A stretch of 64,000 bases of DNA, from the NCBI GenBank assembly GCA_023392595.1, contig JAEVYU010000063.1, positions 1-64,000 on the forward strand, in the 5' to 3' direction. The translations under genes and the position numbers were made by a program. The notes beneath the pieces were generated by a model. It saw only the letters and a program-made list of their open reading frames with translations, had not been told where the DNA came from and ran no database searches. Position 1 is the first letter of the stretch. Every line of letters begins with the position of its first letter. This stretch comes from Bacillota bacterium (GTDB lineage Bacteria > Bacillota > UBA4882 > UBA8346). Shown here in pieces: positions 45,100 to 53,634 of the stretch.

Positions 45100-45285
45100 G
45101 CTATAATACATATTTATTAGGTCATCATGGTTCCGTAGCCCGGTTTCAAGCTCCAGAGCAAATTCTTCATTAAAATGTTCCACTGCTTGACCTAGAATTT
45201 CACGGCAGATGCGGCGAGAGGCCGTGCTTTCAGGGTGTTTGGTAACAAAACTTATAATGACGCATATTTTTGAGTCGTCTGGCAT
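45088..45285 (-). CDS. Small hypothetical protein (65 aa)
   Basis: ATG 45285 is preceded by GGGGGATGG; the frame also extends upstream. The protein reads MPDDSKICVIISFVTKHPES and is otherwise helical. No family recognised. The convergent overlap with the epimerase gene weakens the call somewhat. Confidence 0.45.
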   Translation of the reverse strand: MPDDSKICVIISFVTKHPESTASRRICREILGQAVEHFNEEFALELETGLRNHDDLINMYYSLVR

Positions 45286-45376
45286 CTTCCATCCCCCAAA
45301 CACTTAAGTAATTCAGTGGTTATAGTATTTCCCTGGAACTCCTTTTTATAAGGCGCGCATAATTCCAGCGGCCGGG

Positions 45377-45405
45377 AAAATCTACCAAAAGGGAGATTTT
45401 TCGAT
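45377..45405. terminator. Possible hairpin terminator
   Basis: AAAATCTACC and GGGAGATTTT form a short stem with an AAAA loop and T-rich right flank, in the gap between two small minus-strand genes. No other content is seen in this gap. Confidence 0.4.
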
Positions 45406-45545
45406 TTGGCCTTTGTTTACAAGGCCTATCGACGAGAAATGTTTAGAAGCGGTGGTTGTTTATAAAAGACAATACACGAAAAAAGGGGTTTGGGGAGAGA
45501 TGCGGGGGCAACCGTTGTCCGAATGCAGGGCTAAATTATGATGAT

Positions 45546-45767
45546 TCAGCTGGTAACTTCATTGATTTTAGGAAACTCATTGAGTGCTTCGGTTTCACTC
45601 ACAGTACCGATAATTGTATAGACAGCTTTTTTACCGGGTGCGTAAATTTTACGCGCCTGTTTTAATACTTTTTCTTTTGCACTTTCTAAGCTTTCTGCTT
45701 CCACAATAATATCGAGACGGCGCTGAGTTTTTTTAAAAGTGACTCGGACGGAAGCTGCGTACAACAT
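45546..45767 (-). CDS. Small hypothetical protein (73 aa)
   Basis: ATG 45767 follows GAGGTGATTT, a near-perfect Shine-Dalgarno sequence. The product begins with a strand (YAASVRVTFKKTQRRLDIIV), then a Glu/Lys helix (AESLESAKEKVLKQA) and another strand (AVYTIIGTV), consistent with a small alpha/beta fold. No family recognised. Confidence 0.6.
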   Translation of the reverse strand: MLYAASVRVTFKKTQRRLDIIVEAESLESAKEKVLKQARKIYAPGKKAVYTIIGTVSETEALNEFPKINEVTS

Positions 45768-45888
45768 TGGAAATCACCTCATTTTTAAAATTCGGGGAAT
45801 TCAGGCGGTTTCCTGCAGAATTATCCTAATTATCCAAAAAGGAATTTATAAGATAGAGTGGAACTAATGATCAATAAAACTGAAAAGA

Positions 45889-46101
45889 GTGATAGATTTG
45901 AGTGCCAGGGAAAAGCAATGTTTACTGGAAAATACCAAAGTTTGCGATGATTGTGGTGAATGCGAAATGTGCGACTTGGATTTGAACAAAGTCTGCGATA
46001 ATTGTTGCCGGTGTCTTGGTGATGCAGATTATGCCGCGATCGAAGTGGAGAAGGTTGTTTTACCGGAAAAGATTCAATTCAAACGAAAAAAAGTAAAATA
46101 A
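45889..46101 (+). CDS. Cysteine-rich small protein (70 aa)
   Basis: GTG 45889 or TTG 45898 are possible starts; neither has a strong ribosome binding site. The product has eight Cys in CDDCGECEMC and CDNCCRC, then GDADYAAIEVEKVVLP. This spacing suggests a zinc or Fe-S site. Similar short Cys-rich proteins occur in clostridia with no known function. A hairpin follows at 46101-46127. Confidence 0.65.
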   Translation: MIDLSAREKQCLLENTKVCDDCGECEMCDLDLNKVCDNCCRCLGDADYAAIEVEKVVLPEKIQFKRKKVK

Positions 46102-46127
46102 GGGCTGTTAAAATTGAGTGAAGAAAC
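46101..46127 (+). terminator. Hairpin after the Cys-rich gene
   Basis: GGGCTGTT pairs with AACAGCCC right after the stop. No U-run follows, so it may act only as an mRNA-end stabiliser. Confidence 0.4.
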
Positions 46128-46173
46128 AGCCCGGACCGCTTCTGAAGAGTGTGACCATATATAAAGCACTGGT

Positions 46174-46533
46174 TTATGGATGTTCATGGAAATGCAAGTT
46201 CCAATTATGGCCATGATTATTATCCCAATGATTCTCCCCGTCTTTAAAACATAGGTTCATTTCTTGAGCTTCTTCGGCCTTTATTTCTTTATAGAAACTT
46301 CCATCGTCCTGTTTTTCCATCTTTACGGTGTTGATAGAACGGTTCCAACTATCAAAACCATAGTGAAGATAAACTTCGCTGGCGCCCGAATCTTTGAGTA
46401 ATCCCCGGTAGTGGATATTTAAAGTATCAGTATGTCGCGGCTGCGCTGGTTCCCAGGAAATTGCGTTCTCAAAATTTCCGCTCTCCTGATCGATTTTATT
46501 AAGGCCCAATAAATTTCTGAGAAAATTATTCAT
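46174..46533 (-). CDS. Stand-alone starch-binding module (CBM25-like)
   Basis: The 119-residue protein has a short leader, then a beta-sandwich typical of CBM25/CBM26 modules: LNIHYRGLLKDSGASEVYLH, GFDSWN, VKMEKQDDGSFYKEIK, LCFKDGENHWDNNHGHNW. No enzyme domain or signal peptide is attached. The binding Trp and Tyr residues (YGFDSWN, HWDNN) are present, so it may bind glycogen or starch inside the cell. It is divergent from cotJABC across about 210 bp. Confidence 0.7.
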   Translation of the reverse strand: MNNFLRNLLGLNKIDQESGNFENAISWEPAQPRHTDTLNIHYRGLLKDSGASEVYLHYGFDSWNRSINTVKMEKQDDGSFYKEIKAEEAQEMNLCFKDGENHWDNNHGHNWNLHFHEHP

Positions 46534-46741
46534 TTTTAAACCCTCCTTTCTATTTTTCGCCGCGCATCAGTTAGTCTCCCCCAATTTTATTCAGAATCAT
46601 TCGGGAACGGATCCCAGTACAAAAGCATCTTGTCTTATTTAGAATTTATGCCTTAATCCTTTGTTTTTGGGACAATGGCCTAGATCCAAAGTCCTATATT
46701 GTGAATAGATTAAAGACAAAAGCATGATGGGAGGTTTTTAT

Positions 46742-46888
46742 ATGGAAGCTGGAAATCAAATGTATATGCGCCTTGCACAAGCTTATGTGCCGTTTCAGTT
46801 TTATACAAACCGTTGGGATCCCATGAAAGCCCTAATGATGGGAACGGTTTTTCCGGAATTATATCGTGCTTATCACGGTAAAAGGTAG
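46742..46888 (+). CDS. cotJA: Spore coat protein CotJA
   Basis: ATG 46742 follows TGGGAGG. The 48-residue product reads RLAQAYVPFQFYTNRWDPMK and FPELYRAY, which match CotJA despite its short length. CotJA associates with the inner spore coat during sporulation. It is the first of three genes with 11- and 19-bp gaps. Confidence 0.85.
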   Translation: MEAGNQMYMRLAQAYVPFQFYTNRWDPMKALMMGTVFPELYRAYHGKR

Positions 46889-46899
46889 GAGGTTATCGA

Positions 46900-47154
46900 A
46901 TGCATAATGCTCAGTTAAAGATGTTAATGGATCTTCAAGCATGGGAATTTACAGGATACGATTTTCATTTATATTTGGATACGCATCCCAATGATCCGCG
47001 GGCGTTGGCGGAGTTTTCAAGAGCGGAAAGAGAAGCCCAGCGGCTTAAGAATATGTATTCAACCAATTACGGGCCGTTAACGGCGGGGGATAACGTCAAC
47101 CAGTCGTGCTGGAGATGGATAGAAGAGCCTTGGCCATGGGAAATCGACTATTAA
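46900..47154 (+). CDS. cotJB: Spore coat protein CotJB
   Basis: The 84-residue protein shows the CotJB pattern: LMDLQAWEFTGYDFHLYLDT, HPNDPRALAEF and PWPWEIDY at the end. ATG 46900 follows AGGAGGT. It acts with CotJA and CotJC in the spore coat. Confidence 0.88.
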   Translation: MHNAQLKMLMDLQAWEFTGYDFHLYLDTHPNDPRALAEFSRAEREAQRLKNMYSTNYGPLTAGDNVNQSCWRWIEEPWPWEIDY

Positions 47155-47173
47155 TGGATTGGGAGGAAATGAA

Positions 47174-47746
47174 ATGTGGCATTATGAAAAAAAATTGCAG
47201 TACCCCGCGAAGGTTGGAAAAGCTGATCTGAAAATGGCCAAATATTTGGTTTCACAATATGGGGGGCCGGATGGAGAATTGGCTGCAGCACTTCGCTATT
47301 TAAATCAGCGGTATACGATGCCGACCGGACAATCGAAAGGGATATTGAACGACATCGGCACTGAAGAACTGGCCCACCTGGAAATAATCGCCACCCTGGT
47401 TTACAAGTTAACCCAAAATGCAAGTGTTGATGAGTTAAAAGCTGTCGATTTGGGAGCCCATTATACGGATCACGATCGGGCCCTGTTTTATACGGACGCT
47501 ACGGGCAATCCATGGACAGCGGCTTATATCCAGGCCAAAGGGGATCCTGTTGCTGACTTGCATGAAGATATGGCGGCGGAAGAGAAGGCCAGGGCTACAT
47601 ATCAATGGTTGATTGATTTGACGGATGATCCTGATTTAAAAGATACCCTAAACTTTTTACGGGTGCGTGAGATCGTCCATTTTCAACGTTTTGGAGAGAC
47701 ATTGAATATAGTCCAGGAATATCAAAGTTCCAAACATGTATTTTGA
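47174..47746 (+). CDS. cotJC: Spore coat protein CotJC (manganese-catalase family)
   Basis: ATG 47174 follows GGGAGG; the earlier in-frame start overlaps that site. The 190-residue protein reads MWHYEKKLQYP and carries the di-manganese ligands of the catalase fold (ELAAALRYLNQRY, GTEELAHLEII, AAEEKARATY, REIVHFQRFGE). CotJC is both a coat component and a likely Mn catalase. It marks the organism as a spore former. Confidence 0.92.
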   Translation: MWHYEKKLQYPAKVGKADLKMAKYLVSQYGGPDGELAAALRYLNQRYTMPTGQSKGILNDIGTEELAHLEIIATLVYKLTQNASVDELKAVDLGAHYTDHDRALFYTDATGNPWTAAYIQAKGDPVADLHEDMAAEEKARATYQWLIDLTDDPDLKDTLNFLRVREIVHFQRFGETLNIVQEYQSSKHVF

Positions 47747-47876
47747 GCCGAATCTAACGAGGCTGGTGCTTTTGATGGGATAGTCCGTTTGGTTGGAATA
47801 AAATTGATTTATTTTTAATAGAGAGAATTTATATGTTACATATTTGTAAAACAAATCAAAAAATTGATGAATATAT

Positions 47877-47884
47877 GATACAAT
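47877..47884 (+). promoter_or_regulatory. Extended -10 element
   Basis: TGATACAAT gives an extended -10, but no good -35 is seen. It lies about 150 bp before the ParB-fold gene; otherwise this 290-bp gap shows nothing. Confidence 0.3.
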
Positions 47885-48037
47885 AGTTAGTTAAGAAGAT
47901 ATTATGTGTCAGTTAAAACCAGATGATGATGACGAAGCATGATCTTATTTTTAATCATTTTATTCTTACCAATCTAAAAATCAAATCGCAGGCAAGACGG
48001 GATTTTTTCTTTGGTTTAAAAAAAGAGGGATAGTGTC

Positions 48038-48775
48038 TTGACAAATCGAGCTTGTGGTTATGCAAAAAGCATCAAATTTCTAATTGATTTAAGAGTAGGG
48101 GCTCCCATATTTCTGAATGTCGATCCGGCAGAAATCAAGCTCTATAATTTGGAGCCGCAACGAATTTACAAAAAGTACTGGGTAACAGAGAAAAATTTCT
48201 ACCAATCCTTAACAGGTTCTTTTCACAATAAGGATCTTTTTTTAAAGAGACTTTATCTGATTCCAGGCGAATGGGACAAAACCGAAAACCTTTTTCGCGA
48301 CTGCCCAACTTATCAATATATGAAGGAGTTATTCGACAACAATTTTGATTATCTAAAAACAAGACGTTATCGGGAACTTATCGATAAGATTGAAACGGGC
48401 GAGGTTATAGAGCACAAACACTTTAAAATGAAATCGAAAGAGGAAGTAATCGAGGACTATTTCAAGCGGTATATTGGAATATTTAAGAGCATGGAGGAAA
48501 AGGGGTATATTCCCAATAAAAATAATCCGGGGCTGGTCGCTATTGGAAGGAATGGAGAATTAATAAAAACTTCCAGAGGACGACATCGTTTGTCCATAGC
48601 CCAACTTCTCGGTATAAAATCGGTTATGGTTAAAGTGGAATTTATCCATCCGGAATGGATGGTGAAACATTATCAGGGCGACCGGCTATCCGTGGAAGTT
48701 TTACAGAATGCTCTGAAGGATATTCAAAGCGATCACCCTCATTATTCGAGCGGTATACTTTCTTTTCAAGGATAA
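48038..48775 (+). CDS. ParB-fold hypothetical protein
   Basis: TTG 48038 follows GAGGG at long spacing. The 245-residue protein is mostly unknown, but residues about 175-215 read LVAIGRNGELIKTSRGRHRL followed by SIAQLLGIKSVMVKV. The GxxxxxxGRHRL..AxxLG pattern is that of ParB/Srx-like domains. Such proteins outside partition systems occur in glycan or capsule regions with unknown roles. It has no partner ParA. Confidence 0.6.
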   Translation: MTNRACGYAKSIKFLIDLRVGAPIFLNVDPAEIKLYNLEPQRIYKKYWVTEKNFYQSLTGSFHNKDLFLKRLYLIPGEWDKTENLFRDCPTYQYMKELFDNNFDYLKTRRYRELIDKIETGEVIEHKHFKMKSKEEVIEDYFKRYIGIFKSMEEKGYIPNKNNPGLVAIGRNGELIKTSRGRHRLSIAQLLGIKSVMVKVEFIHPEWMVKHYQGDRLSVEVLQNALKDIQSDHPHYSSGILSFQG

Positions 48776-48935
48776 ATTTTTTGAGAAATATCAAAGCGCA
48801 AAGCATTTCTTTTAAAAATGAAGCTTTGGGGCTATAGTCGTTTTGGTATGGAGTTTTTCCAAAGTAAAGCGGTGAAAGTCAAGATTAGATCCCCTTTCCG
48901 GAGTACTTTCAATAGTTGTAGAACGAAGGGAGTTA

Positions 48936-48944
48936 TGTTATAAT
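48936..48944 (+). promoter_or_regulatory. Extended -10 promoter of the zinc-ribbon gene
   Basis: TGTTATAAT is a perfect extended -10 element (TGNTATAAT) with a weak TTGTAG 17 bp upstream. It would give a 5' leader of about 115 nt with strong inverted repeats (AATTGGACG...CGTCAATT, TTGAGC...GCTCAA). Confidence 0.55.
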
Positions 48945-49064
48945 TTTTTTGTCAGAATTTAACTCGGCTAGATTTGAATTACTTTCTCTCCAACTTGAGC
49001 CAGTTAATTGGACGGCGCTCGCTCAAGCGTCAATTTTGCCGATAGGCTTAAGGAGGAGAAATGA

Positions 49065-49376
49065 ATGTCCAGTGACAAAACGTTAGTATGCAAAGATTGT
49101 AACCAAGAGTTTGTATTTACTGCCAGTGAACAGGATTTCTATGCCGAAAAAGGGTTTACCAATGAACCAGGACGTTGCCCCAGCTGCCGTCAGGCTAGAA
49201 AAAATAATGAACGCGGCCGTGGCAGAAGCGGAGGCGGAGGATTTAAAGGGGAAAAAACTCTTTATAATGCGGTATGTTCCCGGTGTGGGGCCCAAACTCA
49301 AGTACCTTTCCAACCTAAGCCGGACCGGGAAGTTTTATGCCGGGATTGTTTTCGCCCCCGCAATAATTATCGGTAA
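49065..49376 (+). CDS. Zinc-ribbon protein (103 aa)
   Basis: ATG 49065 lies 8 nt after AGGAGG. The product has two zinc-ribbon parts: CKDCNQEFVF...CPSC (residues 9-43) and CSRCGAQTQVPFQP...CRDC (about 72-95), joined by a Gly/Arg-rich linker. The type is common in Firmicutes as an RNA- or DNA-binding protein of unknown role. A structured leader precedes it. Confidence 0.75.
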   Translation: MSSDKTLVCKDCNQEFVFTASEQDFYAEKGFTNEPGRCPSCRQARKNNERGRGRSGGGGFKGEKTLYNAVCSRCGAQTQVPFQPKPDREVLCRDCFRPRNNYR

Positions 49377-49883
49377 GTAAAAAGGAAAACATCGATCGAG
49401 ATATACAATATATTTTTCATATCTGTCCAGGCAATATTATTGTATATCTCATTGATTTAAAAATAATTATTTGGCATAAAAAAAGTTAACGGAGACTCGA
49501 TTAACGCCTTTATTAAAGGTTTACGTTCTTTTCACTTGGGCGTCCAGCATTCAAAAGTTTATCTCACCTTATACCGAGAACATAATATGGAAACAAATAT
49601 CCATTCCGCTACCACCTCCCAAAGCCTGAAGCAATAGTGCCCCAGATTCCACCATGGTATCCAATCCGCCTTCCGGAACCTCTGCATCCATTGGGATGGA
49701 ATGGCGCGAATCGCCTATAGCTTAAAATCCCAATGGTCTCAGGAAAGTTTTGATTGCATATCCAGCGCCTCAATTCGATTTATCTCCAAACCACTTTATT
49801 ATGCCGAAAACGGTAAACCCATGATAAATAATTGACGATTACATCGGGTACTTTTTGGCAAAGAATAAGTAAGGGGTCTGTGA
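49377..49883. other. Intergenic region with a hairpin and a possible decayed frame
   Basis: This 507-bp gap holds a perfect 12-bp inverted repeat (GAGATATACAAT 49398-49409, complement 49439-49450), probably a terminator. On the minus strand a 40-codon frame beginning MDAEVPEGGLDTMVESGALL has protein-like composition but no intact upstream part, so it may be a gene remnant. Confidence 0.4.
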
Positions 49884-51290
49884 ATGCAATTTGGGCTAAT
49901 TATTTTAGGAGCAGTTGGAATAAGTTTGATTTTGGCAGCCCTATTGGGGTGGCTGCTCTGGAAACCCGTTATGAATGTTTGGGTGGATTCATTTTTAAAG
50001 CGGTTACTGGAAGATCCCTATCCTGAGAATATCACCGAGATGTATAATGTATTCCGTAAAGTTGGAGTCCAGAATGTCCTGGAGGCTGATATCCGTGGCG
50101 CTACCGGACAACCTTTGCAGCGCCCTTTTGGGACATCCATCCATTACTCCAAATGGGAACAATTGTTATTCAATCCGGTTTATTTTTCCCGGAAACCGAT
50201 CGTGGAATCCATTGAAATAAAGACCCAGGTTACAATCGGCCCTCAAGCGAAAAGACCCCTGATCATCGATATGCCGGTGATGATCGCCGGGATGTCTTGG
50301 GGAACCGCTTTGTCTTCCAAATCCGTCTTAGCTTTGGCAAAAGGGGCGGATAAAGCCAAAACGGCTATGAATAGTGGTATCGGTCCGTGCTTTCCGGAGG
50401 TTCGGAAACAAACCCGGAAACTGATTATACAATACCCCTGCAGTGGGTGGGGAAAGGAAGCAGAATGGCTTAGGCAAGCTGATGCCATTGAAATTCAATT
50501 GGGTTATGGGGCTTTGGCATCGGCGTCACTTGTCGAAAACCCCCGGAAAATTCACCGCCAATCTGGCGATGACGCTCCCGTGGGTTTGGATTTGAGTCCC
50601 GATGAACGTTTAGCCTTGAATAGCAAAGCTTTTCAGCTTGACGAGAAATTGGAGTTGTCCCACGTTGTTCAATATCTTCGGAAATTAACCGGGGGAATTC
50701 CAATCGGAGTTAAGATTGGAGCCACCCATCATCTCGAAGAGGAATTGGAGGTAATTACCAATACGGACATTGATTTTTTGACCATTGACGGCAAGGAAGC
50801 CGGTATTCATTCCGGTCCGGGCATTTTAGAAGATGATGTAGGATTACCAACGTTAGCGGCACTTTGCAGGGCTGCAGCCTTCCTTCAAAATAAAAAAATG
50901 AAATCCCGGATTTCCCTTATTGTTTCCGGTGGATTGTTTACCCCCGGCCAGTTTTTAAAAGCATTGGCATTGGGGGCAAATGCAGTGTATATCGGAACTA
51001 TCGCTCTGGTTGCTTTAGCCCATAGTCAGATTGTCAAAGTATTGCCTTGGGAACCTTTGTCTCAGCTTTTATATGAAAAAGGGGGAGCCAAAGAAAAATT
51101 TTGTACTGAACAAGGAGCCCGCAACCTTGCTAATTTTTTAAAGAGCTGCAATGAGGAAATTATCCTGGCAATGCGGGCTCTGGGAAAAACATCTTTAACT
51201 CAGTTGACGATTGAGGATGTATGTGCCATAACACCTGAAATCGCTCAAATTACCGGTGCTGATTTGGCTTTTTCCAAACCGAGGCCGTAA
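49884..51290 (+). CDS. Membrane-anchored glutamate-synthase-domain FMN protein, copy 1
   Basis: ATG 49884 follows AAGGGG. The 468-residue protein has one N-terminal membrane helix (about 3-25), then the FMN-binding central domain of glutamate synthase: RPFGTSIHY, MPVMIAGMSWGTALS, TGGIPIGVKIGATHHLEEEL, LTIDGKEAGIHSGPG and IVSGGLFTPGQFLKALALGA. No glutaminase domain or [3Fe-4S] cysteine set (CxxxxxCxxxxC) is present, so it is not a complete glutamate synthase. It probably catalyses a redox reaction at the membrane with FMN. It is paired with a paralogue 3 bp downstream. Confidence 0.82.
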   Translation: MQFGLIILGAVGISLILAALLGWLLWKPVMNVWVDSFLKRLLEDPYPENITEMYNVFRKVGVQNVLEADIRGATGQPLQRPFGTSIHYSKWEQLLFNPVYFSRKPIVESIEIKTQVTIGPQAKRPLIIDMPVMIAGMSWGTALSSKSVLALAKGADKAKTAMNSGIGPCFPEVRKQTRKLIIQYPCSGWGKEAEWLRQADAIEIQLGYGALASASLVENPRKIHRQSGDDAPVGLDLSPDERLALNSKAFQLDEKLELSHVVQYLRKLTGGIPIGVKIGATHHLEEELEVITNTDIDFLTIDGKEAGIHSGPGILEDDVGLPTLAALCRAAAFLQNKKMKSRISLIVSGGLFTPGQFLKALALGANAVYIGTIALVALAHSQIVKVLPWEPLSQLLYEKGGAKEKFCTEQGARNLANFLKSCNEEIILAMRALGKTSLTQLTIEDVCAITPEIAQITGADLAFSKPRP

Positions 51291-51293
51291 GAG

Positions 51294-52715
51294 ATGAATG
51301 CGATAAATGGTTTGCTGTTGATGTTCTCCTTAACAGTCCTTATCCTCAGTTTATTTTTGGTGATAGTTTGCCAAAGTTATAAAAGGGCCTGTAAAGAAAT
51401 TAAAAAATTTGTCTCCTCGCCCTCTTGGATAGAGATGTTGAACTTGGTAAGTAAAACAACCTGGCGGGTTTATTTTGAAAGCCAGTTAAGAGCTGAGACT
51501 GGAAAAGCTTTGGAGCGTCCTTTTGGAACACCCATTCATTTTTATTCCTGGAATCAAATCTTGCTTCAACCTTTGGCGCTATCACGGGTCAAGAGGGGCA
51601 ATGCGTCTTTGAAAATGGATATTCCCATTGAGACTTCGGTGATACTCGGACCGGGGGCTAAAAAGCCTTTACGGATAGATTATCCTATTTTAATAGGTGG
51701 GATGGCATATGGCGGCGCATTAAGCGAAAGGGCTAAAAGCGCCCTGGCTAAAGCAGCTACCATGTTTGGAACAGCCGCCAATACCGGGAGCGGTCCTTTA
51801 TTAAAAGAAGAAAGAGCGTTGGCCCAGAAACTCATTTTTCAATATTCGAGGGGTTATTGGGACAAATCGGAGGAAATTTTAAGCCAGGTCGATATGATCG
51901 AAATCTCTCTAGGACATGGGGCTTGGTCCTCTGCGCCGGCCCGGATTAAGGGACAAAAAGTTAAGGGCCGTTATGCCCGGGAATTAAACACGATTGAGGG
52001 TTTGGATATTCTTATCGAATCAAGGTTGACACAAATTGACAGCCCGGAAGACTGGAGAACTTTAATTCTCCACTTGAAAGAGGTAACCGGGGGAGTGCCC
52101 ATCGGAGTCAAAATCGGAGCCACTCACCATTTAGAGAAAGAGTTGAGCTTGCTTGTTGCAGGCGGCATTGATATTGTGGTTATCGACGGCGCTGAGGGCG
52201 GAAGCCATTCCGCGTCGTCGATTTTATCGGACGATGTTGGCCTGCCGACTTTACCCGCGCTATGCCGGGCTGTTCGATTTTTGGATGAACACGATTTAAA
52301 GGGCAAAATTTCACTGATTATTGGGGGAGGATTATATACGCCGGGGGATTTTTTAAAGTGCCTGGCATTGGGAGCTGATGCCGTGGCGATAGGGACCATA
52401 GCCAGCCTGGCGATGTCTCATACTCAAATCACCAAATCAATTCCCTGGGAACCGCCGACCGGCTTGATTTATTATCAAGGGAAAGCGGCTTCCAAATTGA
52501 ATCCGGAATTGGGCGCGAAGCATTTGTATCATTATTTAAAAAGTTGTATGGAAGAAATGGTGCAAACAGTCCGGGTCATCGGAAAAGGCAGTTTTCGGGA
52601 GATCACGAAGGAAGATTTAGTGGCTGTGGATTCACTTTATGCCGAAATAGCCGGAATTGAATCCATTTTTAATAAGCCTGTGGGGAACAATGAAAACCAG
52701 GAAAAGAAGGGATAG
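51294..52715 (+). CDS. Membrane-anchored glutamate-synthase-domain FMN protein, copy 2
   Basis: The 473-residue paralogue starts 3 bp after copy 1, so translation is probably coupled. It has an N-terminal membrane helix and the same domain: RPFGTPIHF, YPILIGGMAYGGALSERAKS, TGGVPIGVKIGATHHLEKEL, VVIDGAEGGSHSASS and LIIGGGLYTPGDFLKCLALG. Copy 2 keeps the DGAEGG form closest to true glutamate synthase, while copy 1 has DGKEAG, which suggests divergent roles or a heteromer. Confidence 0.82.
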   Translation: MNAINGLLLMFSLTVLILSLFLVIVCQSYKRACKEIKKFVSSPSWIEMLNLVSKTTWRVYFESQLRAETGKALERPFGTPIHFYSWNQILLQPLALSRVKRGNASLKMDIPIETSVILGPGAKKPLRIDYPILIGGMAYGGALSERAKSALAKAATMFGTAANTGSGPLLKEERALAQKLIFQYSRGYWDKSEEILSQVDMIEISLGHGAWSSAPARIKGQKVKGRYARELNTIEGLDILIESRLTQIDSPEDWRTLILHLKEVTGGVPIGVKIGATHHLEKELSLLVAGGIDIVVIDGAEGGSHSASSILSDDVGLPTLPALCRAVRFLDEHDLKGKISLIIGGGLYTPGDFLKCLALGADAVAIGTIASLAMSHTQITKSIPWEPPTGLIYYQGKAASKLNPELGAKHLYHYLKSCMEEMVQTVRVIGKGSFREITKEDLVAVDSLYAEIAGIESIFNKPVGNNENQEKKG

Positions 52716-52752
52716 AAGAAAAACAATGCCCCAGGGATTATGAGATCGAAAT

Positions 52753-53484
52753 TCATTTATGCAACAATTCCTTCAAGGAAACAAACCGGTAACCTTTGGC
52801 CTGTAGCCCTTGAATGAGATAGGGAAGAGCTTCTACCGTTGAATGGCGGTTTAGGCGGCCATCATGGGCCAGGATAATCGCCCCGGGAAAAATCATCCGG
52901 ATAACCCGTTCCGCTTTGGCTTTTGGTGTTTTGGCGAGCGCATGCTCCAGGGTTATGGTCGATAATATAATTTGTTTATGTTCCAAGTGAGAGACTCGTA
53001 AAATATTTTCATTGAGTTCTTCATAGGGAGACCGAAAAAACGATGGTTTTTTACCGGAAATTGTTTCGATCATCCGGTCGGTTTTGTTGAGTTGGGAACG
53101 GATTTGTTCAACCGAAAGGGTGTTGAGGTGGGGATGGGAAAACGTATGACTGCCAACGGTGTGCCCGTTTTCAATTTCTCTTTTCACCAATTGCGGATAC
53201 TTTTGGACATTCTTCCCTACCAGGAAGAATGTAGCCGGAATATGGTATTTTTGTAACAGGTCTAAGACTTGAGAAGTATAGAGAGGGTCGGGACCATCGT
53301 CAAAGGTGAGGGCGACTATTTTTTGGGTGGTGTTGCCCATCCAAATTACATCCACTTTATTAAAAAAATGAATGGTTTTTTCAAATAAAAGGAAACGGTT
53401 GATAAATAAGATCAAAAAAGCAACGGTAACCAATATTAATAAAATCCATGGCAGGCTTTGTTTGGATATCAGGGCTTTTTTCAT
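52753..53484 (-). CDS. Polysaccharide deacetylase (NodB domain)
   Basis: The 243-residue protein has an N-terminal membrane helix (about 11-32) and a NodB domain with complete motifs: LTFDDGPDPL, SHTFSHPHLN, FFRSPY and ILAHDG. It faces outside the inner membrane and probably deacetylates peptidoglycan or another N-acetylated glycan. It is convergent with the FMN pair and separated from pbpC by about 150 bp. Confidence 0.88.
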   Translation of the reverse strand: MKKALISKQSLPWILLILVTVAFLILFINRFLLFEKTIHFFNKVDVIWMGNTTQKIVALTFDDGPDPLYTSQVLDLLQKYHIPATFFLVGKNVQKYPQLVKREIENGHTVGSHTFSHPHLNTLSVEQIRSQLNKTDRMIETISGKKPSFFRSPYEELNENILRVSHLEHKQIILSTITLEHALAKTPKAKAERVIRMIFPGAIILAHDGRLNRHSTVEALPYLIQGLQAKGYRFVSLKELLHK

Positions 53485-53634
53485 ATAGAGAGTACTCCTA
53501 TGATATTTTTAGCTAGTTGGAAAATCTTTAGTAAGCGGGTAACCTAATTATAAGTATAATTTTTGAACCGGGCAAGATCTTTCGATTTAAATTGCATAAG
53601 GATTTATGCCCAGTCATGAACGGATCGGTTTATT

